From UKL13-2 sp043756275 (lineage in GTDB: Bacteria > Pseudomonadota > Gammaproteobacteria > Burkholderiales > Usitatibacteraceae), in contig JAYURJ010000227.1 in the NCBI GenBank assembly GCA_043756275.1, positions 6,939 through 70,938 of the forward strand: a stretch of 64,000 nt of DNA, in the 5' to 3' direction. The number at the start of each line of letters is the position of its first letter. Position 1 is the first letter of the stretch. Below the pieces are notes generated by a model, which worked only from the letters and a program-made list of their open reading frames with translations, searched no databases and was not told where the DNA came from. Shown piece after piece: positions 1 through 8,880 of this stretch. The position numbers and the translations under genes were made by a program.

Positions 1-268
1 CGACGCGAATCACGTTTTTGACGGCGTAATCCTTGATGAGCTCGGTCGCGTAAATGCTGCACGACGGAATGCCCATGCCGTGCGCCATCACCGAAACGCG
101 CTTGCCCTGAAACGTGCCGGTATAGCCGAACATATTGCGAACCGTGTTGACCAGTTTGGCATCTTTAAGCCAGGTCTTGGCGATGAACTCGGCGCGCAGT
201 GGATCGCCCGGCATGAGAACGGTTTCGGCAAAGTCACCGGCTTGGGCGTTGATGTGTGGTGTCGGCAT
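1..268 (-). CDS. deoD: Purine nucleoside phosphorylase DeoD, 5' part only
   Basis: The first 89 codons are visible; the gene runs off the left edge of the window. The N-terminus MPTPHINAQAGDFAETVLMP is very close to E. coli-type DeoD. His5 is the residue that reaches the phosphoribose site of the neighbouring subunit in this hexameric family. PGDPLRA is the phosphate-binding segment, and HGMGIPSCSIY follows as expected. The enzyme cleaves purine (deoxy)nucleosides with phosphate to base plus (deoxy)ribose-1-phosphate in cytosolic purine salvage. The start is the ATG whose complement lies at 266-268; the Shine-Dalgarno in front of it is weak. No other deo gene is visible. The family call is firm, but the C-terminal half cannot be checked. 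Confidence 0.93.
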   Translation of the reverse strand, partial: MPTPHINAQAGDFAETVLMPGDPLRAEFIAKTWLKDAKLVNTVRNMFGYTGTFQGKRVSVMAHGMGIPSCSIYATELIKDYAVKNVIRV

Positions 269-408
269 GGGTGGGCTTTGCGATTAGAAACAAAAGATGG
301 TTGAAGGTCCGCGACGATAATGAATGAATGCACGGCTTCCTGCTATTTTAGTGTACCTGCCCGTCGCGTTTGACCGGTGAAGGTGCCCATTTGACCGCCG
401 CAGTTCAA

Positions 409-2226
409 TTACTTATTCGCATCATCGCGGCGCCAGCCTTTGCTTGAGTGTTCGTTCTCAAATTGCTGGCGATCTTTCGCAAACTGCTGCGCAAGTTCGT
501 CGCGCCCGGCTCTGGCGGTCGACACCAGCCGGTCGTCATCGTCAAAGTGCGGGATCATAGCCTCGGTGACGCTAATGTTGTGGCGACGGAAAATATTGGC
601 CATGTCGCGCGCGCGAAAGCGATCAAACCCCAGCGCTTCCAGCGAGTGGCGGCCAGCCAGCAGCGCGGACTCGAAGGTTTCACGTTCCACGATTTCCACG
701 CCGCGCTGCCGCAGCTCAACATAGTGGGTCACGTTGCGCGCACGCGCGACGATTTTCAGATTCGGAAAATGTTCGCGTACGATGTCGGTGAGTTTCAAAC
801 TATCCTCCATGTCGTCAATGGCGTTAACCAGCAGCGCGGCGTTTTTGGCCCCGGCGGCGTGCAGTAAATCGAGGCGCGTGGCATCGCCATAAAAAACCTT
901 GGTGCCGAATTTCCGCAGCAGTTCAATCTGATCCGGATCGTGATCAAGCACCACCGCGCGGACACCGTTGGCCAACAGCAATCGACCGACGATTTGCCCG
1001 AAGCGACCAAAGCCCGCGATGATCACCGGCGCATCTTTTTCATCGATCACATCGGCCTCATCCTTGCTGCTCTTGGCGCATTCGCGGCGCGCCATCCACC
1101 AATCATGCGCGATCAGCAACAGCGGCGTGGTGGCCATCGACAGCGCCACCGCAATGGTGAGCAATGCATCCCATTCTTTCGACAGCACGCCTGCCACTCT
1201 TGATGCACCAAACACTACAAACGCAAACTCGCCGCCCTGCGAGAGCAGTATCGCGAACAGCCAGCGCTGCTTGAGATTAATGCCGAGAATGCGCGCGGCC
1301 ACCCACAGCATGATTGTCTTGATCGTCAAAAACCCCAGCACCAACAGCGCCACCATGCCGGGCTTGTTGATTAGCAAACCAAAATCGATGGCCATGCCGA
1401 CCGAAATAAAAAACAAGCCGAGCAACAAGCCTTTGAATGGCTCAATATCAGTTTCCAGCGCGTGGCGATATTCCGAGCTCGCCAGCAACACCCCGGCAAG
1501 AAACGCCCCCAGGCCCATCGATAATCCTGCCAGCAGCATCAGTTGCGAAATACCGATCACCAACAGTAGCGCAAAGGCGGTGAACACTTCGCGCAGGTCG
1601 GTGGCGGCGATAATGCGCAACAGCGGTCGTGTCAGGTACAGGCCGATCACGATTACGGCACCAATGGCCCCAAACGCTTTCAATGCACTCAACCAGCCCG
1701 GGTCGGCATTGGCAACCCCGGCTGCATGCGCGCCCAGCAGCGGTACGATTGCCAACAGCGGAATCGCGGCGATATCCTGAAACAACAAAATCGCGAAGCC
1801 TGCCTGACCGGTAGGTGTGGGCATGAAATTTCGCTCGGTCATTGTTGCGACCGCAATCGCGGTGGAAGAAAGCGCCAGCGCCGCACCGACCACCAACGCC
1901 GCTTTCCAATCCAGCCCCAGCAACATCGCACCACCGCTAAGTGCTGCGCCACAGAGCGCCATCTGCAAAGACCCTCCGCCAAAAACACTTTTGCGCATCG
2001 TCATCAATCGTTTCGGTTCCAGCTCCAGCCCGATCACGAACAACATCAGCACGACGCCGAATTCGGAGAAGTGCATCGTTGATTCCACGTCCTTGATAAA
2101 ACGCAGCCCCCACGGGCCGATCAAGGCACCGGCAATGAGATAGCCCAATACGGCACCCAAGCCGAGACGTTTTGCGATCGGTACGCAGATAACGGCAGCG
2201 GCGAGGTAAATAAGTGCTTCGATCAT
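409..2226 (-). CDS. kefC: Glutathione-gated potassium:proton antiporter KefC (KefB/KefC family)
   Basis: This 605-residue CPA2-family antiporter has about a dozen hydrophobic segments in residues 1-380, followed by a cytosolic KTN/RCK domain. The Rossmann motif of that domain reads GFGRFGQIVGRLL, near residue 405. The loop SSEYRHALETDIEPFKG is the KefC-type regulatory loop, followed by LLLGLFFISVGMAIDFG of the transport core. Known family role: potassium efflux with proton entry, held shut by glutathione and opened by glutathione adducts, so it protects against electrophiles. It lies directly downstream of a kefF-like gene with overlapping stop and start (ATGA), the E. coli kefF-kefC arrangement, which separates it from stand-alone YbaL-type antiporters. 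gshA and gshB for glutathione synthesis lie 18 kb away in the same window. KefB is the alternative name; the KefF neighbour favours KefC or a generic KefB/C. Confidence 0.9.
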   Translation of the reverse strand: MIEALIYLAAAVICVPIAKRLGLGAVLGYLIAGALIGPWGLRFIKDVESTMHFSEFGVVLMLFVIGLELEPKRLMTMRKSVFGGGSLQMALCGAALSGGAMLLGLDWKAALVVGAALALSSTAIAVATMTERNFMPTPTGQAGFAILLFQDIAAIPLLAIVPLLGAHAAGVANADPGWLSALKAFGAIGAVIVIGLYLTRPLLRIIAATDLREVFTAFALLLVIGISQLMLLAGLSMGLGAFLAGVLLASSEYRHALETDIEPFKGLLLGLFFISVGMAIDFGLLINKPGMVALLVLGFLTIKTIMLWVAARILGINLKQRWLFAILLSQGGEFAFVVFGASRVAGVLSKEWDALLTIAVALSMATTPLLLIAHDWWMARRECAKSSKDEADVIDEKDAPVIIAGFGRFGQIVGRLLLANGVRAVVLDHDPDQIELLRKFGTKVFYGDATRLDLLHAAGAKNAALLVNAIDDMEDSLKLTDIVREHFPNLKIVARARNVTHYVELRQRGVEIVERETFESALLAGRHSLEALGFDRFRARDMANIFRRHNISVTEAMIPHFDDDDRLVSTARAGRDELAQQFAKDRQQFENEHSSKGWRRDDANK

Positions 2227-2753
2227 GTTGATGCCGCCAACGCGATCAAACGCGCACGAAAATTTTCCGCCTGCGCAGCAAGCTCGGCATCGCCGACTTC
2301 ATGCGCGCCATGAAGCACCATCGGCGCTTGCCATTTCATCCTGCAAAAACGCGCCGTCTGCTCAATCGGCGGGGCAAAATTTTCAAAGCGTTGCTGATGC
2401 ATGCCTTCAGCCGAATATGATTCTTCGTCGCCGCCGGCGCTGACGACCCACAGGCACTGTTTGCCACGCAATGCATTGCCATCGCTGCCATAGGCCCATC
2501 CGCGCGCCAGCACCACGTCGAACCAATGTTTGAGCATCGACGGCACGCTGTACCAGTAGATCGGGTGCAGCCACACAATCAGGTCGGCGCGCGCGAGTGC
2601 GGCCTGCTCGGCGGCGACATCAATATCAAAATCAGGATAAAGATCGTAGAGCGAACGCGTGTCGAGATCGGGCAGATCAATGATGGCATTGAGCAACGCC
2701 CGGCACGCGCGCGAGTGTTGCGGATACGGGTGGGCGTAGAGAACGAGAATCAT
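2223..2753 (-). CDS. kefF: KefF-type flavodoxin-fold NAD(P)H:quinone oxidoreductase, ancillary to KefC
   Basis: The product has 176 residues and starts MILVLYAHPYPQHSRACRAL, the FMN-binding first strand and loop of the NQO/KefF family. HPIYWYSVPSMLKHWFDVVL and GKQCLWVVSAGGDEESYS are the typical later segments. KefF is a cytosolic dimeric FMN protein that binds KefC, is needed for full KefC activity and reduces quinones. I chose the ATG at 2753 because the protein begins exactly at the flavodoxin strand; an upstream extension to 2834 has no family counterpart. The stop overlaps the kefC ATG by four bases, so translation is probably coupled. A general NAD(P)H dehydrogenase is possible, but the pairing with KefC is diagnostic. 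Confidence 0.88.
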   Translation of the reverse strand: MILVLYAHPYPQHSRACRALLNAIIDLPDLDTRSLYDLYPDFDIDVAAEQAALARADLIVWLHPIYWYSVPSMLKHWFDVVLARGWAYGSDGNALRGKQCLWVVSAGGDEESYSAEGMHQQRFENFAPPIEQTARFCRMKWQAPMVLHGAHEVGDAELAAQAENFRARLIALAAST

Positions 2754-2871
2754 GATGGTGAAGTTTAGCCCACGTGTGCTTTGATCAGCCGGACTGATTG
2801 TGTGCAAGACGCATTGCGAAGGGTATCTCTGCAAGTTGGCCGCTGCAATTTAATTTCAATAAAAATTCAGC

Positions 2872-2938
2872 AAACGCCAGCGCCGGTGCGGTCTCTGGCG
2901 GCTTTTATGCTGGAAACCGCCTATCCACGCGCACTTTG
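2872..2938. repeat. Intergenic repeat copy (family of about 65 bp), overlapping a gene end
   Basis: AAACGCCAGCGCCGGTGCGG opens this copy, and it shares the AACGCC, GGTGCG, TTTTATGCT and CGCC spacing of the copies at 22768 and 27281. It overlaps the last codons and the stop of the DUF2784 gene (stop at 2921), so the repeat appears to have supplied that protein's C-terminus. The match is degenerate. Confidence 0.5.
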
Positions 2939-3304
2939 TCTTTTTGATCTCATTGGCAGCCATGCGAACCACGCCCCGATCACCGCAAGCAAAACCGCCA
3001 CATAAAGCAGCACAAACACCCACGGCGGCGCGTTCCAGTAAATCAACGCTGATACCCAGCGTTGCACGAAGCTTTGCTCAATTGCCACACCTCGCAACCA
3101 GTCTTCCAATAGCGTCAGCGGACAAGTAAGACCAAAGATCGCCTCAAGCGTCACAAACGCCATCAGCGCGACGTGTGCGATGCGAAAGCCGCGATGCCGC
3201 ACCCACGCCCAGCCGACCACGCCGCCGATGACAATCATCAACAAGCCGCCAATATTGAACAGGACTACGCCAGCGTGCAGCAGAAAAACAATGTCGGCGA
3301 GCAT
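2921..3304 (-). CDS. DUF2784 family small membrane protein
   Basis: This 127-residue protein has three to four hydrophobic segments (about 5-33, 42-65 and 95-118). The central motif TCPLTLLEDWLR is the hallmark of DUF2784 (Cys-Pro-Leu-Thr...Glu-X-Trp-Leu-Arg), and LHAGVVLFNIGG near the start matches the family's first helix. It is an inner-membrane protein of unknown function, and nothing in the sequence indicates a substrate. The ATG at 3302-3304 fits the family start. The last residues (about RQSARG) are encoded inside a copy of the intergenic repeat, so the C-terminal tail is probably not conserved. It stands alone between kefF and the S9 peptidase on the same strand. Confidence 0.8.
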   Translation of the reverse strand: MLADIVFLLHAGVVLFNIGGLLMIVIGGVVGWAWVRHRGFRIAHVALMAFVTLEAIFGLTCPLTLLEDWLRGVAIEQSFVQRWVSALIYWNAPPWVFVLLYVAVLLAVIGAWFAWLPMRSKRQSARG

Positions 3305-3341
3305 TTGCGATTGTATGAAAAATAGATTGCCAGGACGGCAG

Positions 3342-5351
3342 TTATTTCAACAACGTCTGTTCAATGAATTTGATCTGCGCGTAAAACAAAAAATCTGAAT
3401 TCGATTTTTTGGCAAACCCATGGCCTTCATCATTGGCCATCAAAAACCACACCGGTGTTTTCTGTTTTTTTAGTTGCGCCACGATTTGCTCGGCTTCGGT
3501 ATAGGGCACCCGCGGATCGTTTTTGCCTTGTACGACGAACAACGGCTTTTTGATTTTTTGGGCGTTATTGAGCGGTGAAATGGCTTCCAGAAATTTGCGC
3601 ATTTCCGGGTCGCGCTCGTCGCCGTATTCGGCGCGTCGCAAATCGCGGCGATAGCTTTCGGTATTGGTGAGAAAGGTGACGAAATTGGAGATGCCGACCG
3701 AGTCGATTGCGCCGGCAATGCGATCAGGGTAGTGGGTCGATACCGCCAGCACCATGTAACCGCCGTAGCTGCCGCCCATCACCAATACCTTGTCCGCATC
3801 GAGGTCCGGTTGGCCTTTTATCCAGTCAAACAACGCGCCGATATCCTTCACCGAGTCCTCGCGTTTCATGCCGTTATCCATGGCCAGAAAAGTTTTACCA
3901 AAGCCACTGGAACCACGCACGTTCGGGTAAAGCATGGCAAAGCCAGTTTCGTTGATCATGTAATTATTGCGGCCAATAAACCCCGGACGCGCTTGCGATG
4001 CCGGCCCGCCGTGAATGTTGACGATCACCGGGCGTTTGCCAGAAAATTTTTTCGCGTCCGGCTGGTAGAGAAATCCGGAAATCATCAAGCCATCAAAACT
4101 TTTCCACTTCACCAGTTTCGGTTCGGCGAAATCCAATGGATTCAATGCGGGACTGCCGCTATTGGTCCAGCGGGTGACTTTGGCCGTGGCAATATTCCAC
4201 GAATAAACATCGCCGGGTGATCGGGCCGAGGCGACATTGAAGGCTAACTCGGCACCTGACTGTTCAATGCCGCTACCAGCGCTGTCATCATCAAAGCCGC
4301 CCCGCCAGCGCAGACCGGAAATTTCGCCCGGTAACAAGGCCGGTCTGGGCAATTCTGCCAGCGTGGTGAGATCCAGAAAGCGCAGCACACTGGAGCCGTT
4401 TTCATTGGTGATAAACGCGATCCGTTTGGCTGCGGTGGAAATTGAAAAGTCAGTTATGTCGTGCGGTAATTTCGGCGTGAGCACCACTTCCTCGCCGGAG
4501 CTTAAATCGATCATGATCAGGCGACGAAATTCGCTATCGCGGTCGGAGGTGGTGAAGAGTTTTTTGCCATCGCGCGAAAAGCGCGCGGAACCATAAGCAA
4601 CCGACATTGCACCGGCTTTTTTCTCAGGTGTCAGTCGTTTTTTTTCACCGCTGGAAATATTCATCGACCATATATGCGATTCATTCGCGGCAAGAGTTTC
4701 GGAAAACACGAGCGTCTTGTCGTCCGGTGAGAAGCGGAAATTAGACCAGCGTCCGCCTTCAAATGTGGCGATTGTATTGGCACTTTCAGGTTTCAGCGGG
4801 TCTGCCAGCACCAGCCTGGTCAGCGGCACGCGCGAGGCATTGTTGCGATCAATTGTGGTCGTGGTGTAGACGATGCGATCACCCTTCCGATTCCACGACG
4901 GTGCGCTGGCCCGTTGCTTCGGGTCCGAAATGGCGGTCACCGTTTTAGTCGCAATATCCAATCGGAAAATCTGGAACACCTCATCGCCGCCATTGGCTTT
5001 CTCGAACAAAATATAGTCGCCCTTTTTCGGCTGAAACGATGCCCCACTCACGGCATCAGCGAAATCAGTGATCGGCGCAGGCTTGGTCCCCGGTGTGGAC
5101 ACGAGATGCAATTGCAGCGTGTTGTTAAGGCGCGTTCGAATCAACACCGCAGGCTGCGTTGGATGCCACGCCACGATGGTGGAGGGTTTGAAATCCGTGT
5201 AGGCACGCACTTTTGTGACCAGTTCTTCACTGATCGGCGGCACGCCATCGATAACGAGGTTGTCGGTGGGCTTAATAAACTGGGGATGGGCCGCAGTTAT
5301 TGTCGCCGATACAAATAGAGCAACAACTTGGCGTTTTCCGATTGACTTCAT
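3342..5351 (-). CDS. Secreted S9 family prolyl oligopeptidase-type peptidase
   Basis: The product has 669 residues from the ATG at 5351. A signal peptide is likely: MKSIGKRQVVALFVSATITA gives a basic n-region and a hydrophobic core. A beta-propeller (WD40/DPP-like blades, e.g. FSPDDKTLVFSETL, ARFSRDGKKLFTTSDRDSEF) occupies roughly residues 60-400. The C-terminal alpha/beta-hydrolase carries the triad: Ser528 in GGSYGG, Asp612 in GKNDPRVP and His644 in DEGHGF. The HGGPASQ segment supplies the oxyanion region. The family hydrolyses short peptides, often at proline or at acylated N-termini, and this one should act in the periplasm. Its start lies 4 bp after the stop of the sulfurtransferase gene, preceded by AAGGAAA, so the two are probably co-transcribed. 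The exact cleavage preference cannot be read from the sequence. Confidence 0.9.
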   Translation of the reverse strand: MKSIGKRQVVALFVSATITAAHPQFIKPTDNLVIDGVPPISEELVTKVRAYTDFKPSTIVAWHPTQPAVLIRTRLNNTLQLHLVSTPGTKPAPITDFADAVSGASFQPKKGDYILFEKANGGDEVFQIFRLDIATKTVTAISDPKQRASAPSWNRKGDRIVYTTTTIDRNNASRVPLTRLVLADPLKPESANTIATFEGGRWSNFRFSPDDKTLVFSETLAANESHIWSMNISSGEKKRLTPEKKAGAMSVAYGSARFSRDGKKLFTTSDRDSEFRRLIMIDLSSGEEVVLTPKLPHDITDFSISTAAKRIAFITNENGSSVLRFLDLTTLAELPRPALLPGEISGLRWRGGFDDDSAGSGIEQSGAELAFNVASARSPGDVYSWNIATAKVTRWTNSGSPALNPLDFAEPKLVKWKSFDGLMISGFLYQPDAKKFSGKRPVIVNIHGGPASQARPGFIGRNNYMINETGFAMLYPNVRGSSGFGKTFLAMDNGMKREDSVKDIGALFDWIKGQPDLDADKVLVMGGSYGGYMVLAVSTHYPDRIAGAIDSVGISNFVTFLTNTESYRRDLRRAEYGDERDPEMRKFLEAISPLNNAQKIKKPLFVVQGKNDPRVPYTEAEQIVAQLKKQKTPVWFLMANDEGHGFAKKSNSDFLFYAQIKFIEQTLLK

Positions 5352-5355
5352 CGAC

Positions 5356-6195
5356 TTATTTTCCTTGCGTGACAACCGGCCGCGCCGGATCAGCAACCCA
5401 CTCGCTCCAGGAGCCTGCAAATAATTTTGAACCGGTCAGTCCGGCAACTTCCATTGCGAATATATTGGCGCATGCCGTCACGCCGGAACCACAATAATGC
5501 ACTACCTGATCAGCCGGTTTGTGATTGACCAGTGCGACAAATTCGCTTCTGATGTCGTCGGCTGCGCGAAAAGTAAGGTCTGCGTTCAGGTTGGCTTTGT
5601 AAAAGCGGTTTAACGCATTCGGGATGTGTCCTGCAACCGGATCAATCGGCTCAACTTCGCCACGATAGCGTTCCGCCGCGCGCGCATCGATCAATGAAAT
5701 ATTGTTGTCCTCGATGTGCGCCAGTACTTCTGCGGCGCTCCAGACCATCAATGGATCGGCTTCGCCACGCAATGGCGCGGGTGTGGCCACCGGTACGTCG
5801 GTCGATAATGCGCGACCGTCTGCAATCCATTTCGGAATGCCGCCATCAAGGAGTGCCACGTTGGTGAGACCAATCCAGCGCGCCATCCACCACAGGCGCG
5901 ATGCGAACTGTCCGCCCACATCGTCGTAGGCGACGATGGTGGACGAATTTGACACGCCGTGTCGCGCAAGAAATGCGGTAAATGCAGCAGGTGACGGCAG
6001 CGGATGGCGGCCATTGGTGCCGGTTTTGTCACCGGACAAATCAGTATCGATACTCGCAAAATGCGCGCCGGGAATGTGACCTTCGCGATATTGGCGCTCG
6101 CCCTTGCCGAGATCAAAAAGATCATGGCGACAATCGAAGATCACCCACGTTGGATCGTGCAAGTGTTTCGATAGATTTTCGGTGTTGATCAGCAT
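5356..6195 (-). CDS. sseA: 3-mercaptopyruvate sulfurtransferase (two rhodanese domains)
   Basis: This 279-residue protein has two tandem rhodanese domains (about 1-135 and 155-275). The active-site loop of the second domain is CGSGVTAC with catalytic Cys235. CGSGVT is the mercaptopyruvate sulfurtransferase signature, whereas thiosulfate sulfurtransferases carry CRKGVT. The first domain has the family phrase GHIPGAHFASIDTDLS. Role: transfer of sulfur from 3-mercaptopyruvate to thiol or cyanide acceptors in the cytosol. Length and Cys position match E. coli SseA. The gene ends 4 bp before the S9 peptidase starts. The number of real substrates is unknown for the family, but the type call is solid. 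Confidence 0.9.
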   Translation of the reverse strand: MLINTENLSKHLHDPTWVIFDCRHDLFDLGKGERQYREGHIPGAHFASIDTDLSGDKTGTNGRHPLPSPAAFTAFLARHGVSNSSTIVAYDDVGGQFASRLWWMARWIGLTNVALLDGGIPKWIADGRALSTDVPVATPAPLRGEADPLMVWSAAEVLAHIEDNNISLIDARAAERYRGEVEPIDPVAGHIPNALNRFYKANLNADLTFRAADDIRSEFVALVNHKPADQVVHYCGSGVTACANIFAMEVAGLTGSKLFAGSWSEWVADPARPVVTQGK

Positions 6196-6264
6196 GGCGA
6201 CTCGCGGTTGGTGGCGTTCAGGAATAGAAGAATTATGCGGCGATTTTCAAGAGAAAATTCAATC

Positions 6265-7149
6265 CTAATCTTCTTCGGCAGGCAAAGTGGGCGACTTATT
6301 GTTCCTGTTGGCATCCTCGCTCGCCCATTTCGCGAGCAAGCCGCTAATGATAATGACGAGCATGCCAATCCACGCAAGCGGCGGCAATTGCTCATCGAAG
6401 AACACGACGCCGGCAATCGCCGCAAAGATGACTGTTGAATAGGCGAATGCGCCGACCACCACGGTGCTGCCGCTGTGATAGGCGCGCGTCATCGCCAACT
6501 GCGCCAATGTCGCGGCCACTCCCACGCCGAGCAGCAACCAAATATTGCCACTGTTTACCGGATGGAATGCGCCCGTCATTGGTTGTATCAGGGCTGACCC
6601 GAGCGTTCCGACCAGCGAAAAATAAAACACCACCCGCCAGGCCGGCTCTCCCGCCTCACCCAGTTTCTTGACGTTCACATAAGCACACGCGGCGAAAAAT
6701 CCCGAGGCCAGGCCAATGATGCCGGCAAGGGCTTGGTCGCTGGCAAATGCGGGCCGCAACAACATGGCGACACCTACGAACCCGAGCGCGATGGCGAATA
6801 TGACGCGTGTATTGAAGCGCTCTTTCAATAGCAACGCAGCGAGCACGGTGAGCCAGATCGGTGATGTGTAATTGAGCGTAATGGCCAAGGCGAGTGGCAA
6901 TTCGGTCATGGCGTAGAAATAGGCGACCAGCGAAATGGTGCCGGTCACGCCACGCCAGAAGTGGCCTTTCCAGAACGGCGTGCGCAGTGTCTCGCGCCGC
7001 CACATCAGGTAAGCGCCGATTGCCACCAGCCCGACCAGGGATCGATACATCGCCAGTTCTGTGCTGCTGAATTGGCCGCTGAGCATTTTCGCCAACGCAC
7101 CCATCAGCGCAAACAGCGCGCCAGCGACAAGCATCCAGGAGGAGGTCAT
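6265..7149 (-). CDS. DMT superfamily transporter, EamA/RhaT type
   Basis: The product has 294 residues from the ATG at 7149 and about ten hydrophobic helices in two EamA halves. MELPLALAITLNYTSPIW-like sequence at the end of the first half and GVAATLAQLAMTRAYHSG in the second are typical. The family exports or exchanges small metabolites such as amino acids, purine derivatives or S-adenosylmethionine, and the substrate cannot be told here. The reading frame stays open upstream to 7230, but that stretch crosses a copy of the intergenic repeat and encodes no helix, so I place the start at 7149. The Shine-Dalgarno there is poor. The C-terminus is hydrophilic (SEDANRNNKSPTLPAEED). Confidence 0.82.
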   Translation of the reverse strand: MTSSWMLVAGALFALMGALAKMLSGQFSSTELAMYRSLVGLVAIGAYLMWRRETLRTPFWKGHFWRGVTGTISLVAYFYAMTELPLALAITLNYTSPIWLTVLAALLLKERFNTRVIFAIALGFVGVAMLLRPAFASDQALAGIIGLASGFFAACAYVNVKKLGEAGEPAWRVVFYFSLVGTLGSALIQPMTGAFHPVNSGNIWLLLGVGVAATLAQLAMTRAYHSGSTVVVGAFAYSTVIFAAIAGVVFFDEQLPPLAWIGMLVIIISGLLAKWASEDANRNNKSPTLPAEED

Positions 7150-7175
7150 AGCAAGCGCAATGCAACGAAAAGAGT

Positions 7176-7241
7176 AACCGCTAGCATTGGCGGACTTGCT
7201 GGGGTAAAAATGCCTGAAAAATCTCGTCAATGCTAGAGTTT
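7176..7241. repeat. Intergenic repeat copy, near full length
   Basis: The copy runs from AACCGCTAGCATTGGCGG to GTCAATGCTAGAGTTT. The ends form an imperfect inverted repeat (CTAGCATTGGCG against CGTCAATGCTAG) around a core with TGCCTGAAAAA. It fills most of the gap between the DMT transporter start and the Rieske oxygenase stop. It matches the copies at 56622 and 12596 best. Confidence 0.75.
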
Positions 7242-7254
7242 GCCACTTCCTTGC

Positions 7255-8361
7255 TCAACGCTTCGCCAACTCCCGACGCAGGAACTCGTGGAAGTGCACC
7301 ATGCCATCTTCCATCGGCGACTGATACGGCCCCTGCTCATCGCGCCCTTCCTGCCACAGCAGCTTGCGGCCGTCGTTCATGCGCTGGCAGATTTCTTCAT
7401 CTTCGAGCGCGGTTTCGTCGTAGGCCTTTTGTTCGGCCGCGATGAATTCCGGCTCAAAAAGAGCAATTTCTTCCGGGTAATAGAACTCGACGATGTTGGT
7501 GCAGCGCTCCGGCCCGCGCGGGACGATGGTCGAGATCACCAGCACGTGTGGATACCACTCGACCATGATGTTCGGGTAGTAGGTCAGCCAGATGGCGCCC
7601 TTGGATGGTTCCACGCCACCGCGAAATTTGAGCACCATGTCGTGCCATTTTTTATAGGTTTCGGTGCCGGGTCGGGAGAGTGATTTGTTCACGCCCACCG
7701 TCTGCACGCTGTACCAGTCGCCGAATTCCCAGGTGAGCTTGTCGCAATCGACGAACTTGCCCAGCCCCGGATGGAATGGCTCGACGTGGTAGTCCTCCAG
7801 ATACACCTCAATGAAAGTTTTCCAGTTGAAGTTGTATTCGGTGACCTCGACTTTATTGAGCACGTGACCGGTGAAATCGAGATCCTGCACGCAGCCAAGA
7901 CGACCGAGATCGCCAGCGATATCGCGTGGGCCCTGGAACAACATGCCGTTCCATTTTTGCAGATTCTTTTTGGGCAGATCGAGGCACGGCTGCTGTGGAA
8001 AATGCGGCGCACCGAGCAAGCGACCGCTGCCGTCATACGTCCAGCGATGCAGCGGGCAAACGATATTTCCCGTCAGCAATTGTCCGGCACCTTTGAGCAT
8101 CACGGCTTGACGGTGACGGCAGATATTAGACACCAGGTTGATATTCACGCCGTTGTTGACCAGCGCCCATGCGCCATTGGTCATTTCGAGTGCGCGATAG
8201 TCGAAGTCGTTTGGCACCATCAATTCATGGCCGACGTATCCCGGGCCGTTTTTGAAAAAAACGTCCATCTCACGCGCATAAATGGCGTGATCAAAGTACC
8301 AGCTGACAGGTAATTGCGTCGTGACGGGAGCAAGCTCTCGCGCACCGAGTAGTTCGGACAT
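7255..8361 (-). CDS. Rieske non-heme iron oxygenase, alpha subunit type
   Basis: The product has 368 residues from the ATG at 8361, which is preceded by TAAGGA. The N-terminal Rieske domain binds [2Fe-2S] through Cys81-X-His83 (NICRHRQ) and Cys102-X2-His105 (CPLHRW). The catalytic domain has the mononuclear-iron motif NWKTFIEVYLEDYHVEPFH with His192 and His197, and a ring-hydroxylating alpha-subunit C-domain follows. Such enzymes hydroxylate or demethylate aromatics or quaternary amines using electrons from a partner reductase. No reductase or beta subunit is adjacent, so the substrate is open. Divergent placement next to xseB-ispA-dxs recurs in betaproteobacteria as far as I recall, which suggests a conserved housekeeping or membrane-related role rather than xenobiotic degradation. 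Confidence 0.85.
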   Translation of the reverse strand: MSELLGARELAPVTTQLPVSWYFDHAIYAREMDVFFKNGPGYVGHELMVPNDFDYRALEMTNGAWALVNNGVNINLVSNICRHRQAVMLKGAGQLLTGNIVCPLHRWTYDGSGRLLGAPHFPQQPCLDLPKKNLQKWNGMLFQGPRDIAGDLGRLGCVQDLDFTGHVLNKVEVTEYNFNWKTFIEVYLEDYHVEPFHPGLGKFVDCDKLTWEFGDWYSVQTVGVNKSLSRPGTETYKKWHDMVLKFRGGVEPSKGAIWLTYYPNIMVEWYPHVLVISTIVPRGPERCTNIVEFYYPEEIALFEPEFIAAEQKAYDETALEDEEICQRMNDGRKLLWQEGRDEQGPYQSPMEDGMVHFHEFLRRELAKR

Positions 8362-8645
8362 AGTCCTTACCCCCAATGACTCCGCCTCAACGGGCGCGGA
8401 TAGTCCAAAGTAAAAACACCTGGGCGATCGAGTTTGTTAGCTTTTAACTCCACAGACTCCGTCCCGTAAAACGAATCTTCTAGCGAAGACCCACGAAAAG
8501 GAACCGGGAGTGTGCCCCAATGGGCTCGAAAGGGCAAGGATTTTTGCCGGGTTTCAGGTCGTCCTACAGACGGCGAGGCGTTGTCCGGCGTGGACTGGAA
8601 GTTGCGCATTCTGCTATGATTTCAGATTGCAGAAAGCCTTTGCCA

Positions 8646-8876
8646 ATGCCCAAAATACCATCATCCGTCCCAAAGAATTTCGAAGCCGCGCTGGCCGAAC
8701 TGGACCTGCTTGTCGAAAAAATGGAAAGTGGCCAGCTTCCGCTTGAAGAATCGCTCACGGCCTATCAACGCGGCACCGAACTGCTCAAGTTTTGCGAGGG
8801 CGTGTTGAAAGATGCCGAACAAAAAATAAAAGTGCTCGATGGCGGCGAACTTAAAGATTTCCCGGCCTCAGCCTGA
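8646..8876 (+). CDS. xseB: Exodeoxyribonuclease VII small subunit
   Basis: This 76-residue protein has the core NFEAALAELDLLVEKMESGQ followed by LPLEESLTAYQRGTELLKFC, the standard XseB two-helix hairpin. Several XseB subunits bind one XseA to form the single-strand-specific nuclease of the cytosol. The ATG at 8646 gives the usual length. An upstream in-frame ATG at 8616 would add ten residues with no homology, and the open frame extending to 8520 is not coding by family comparison. It is the first gene of xseB-ispA-dxs, with the ispA start 4 bp after its stop. xseA is not in the window. Confidence 0.93.
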   Translation: MPKIPSSVPKNFEAALAELDLLVEKMESGQLPLEESLTAYQRGTELLKFCEGVLKDAEQKIKVLDGGELKDFPASA

Positions 8877-8880
8877 TCTC

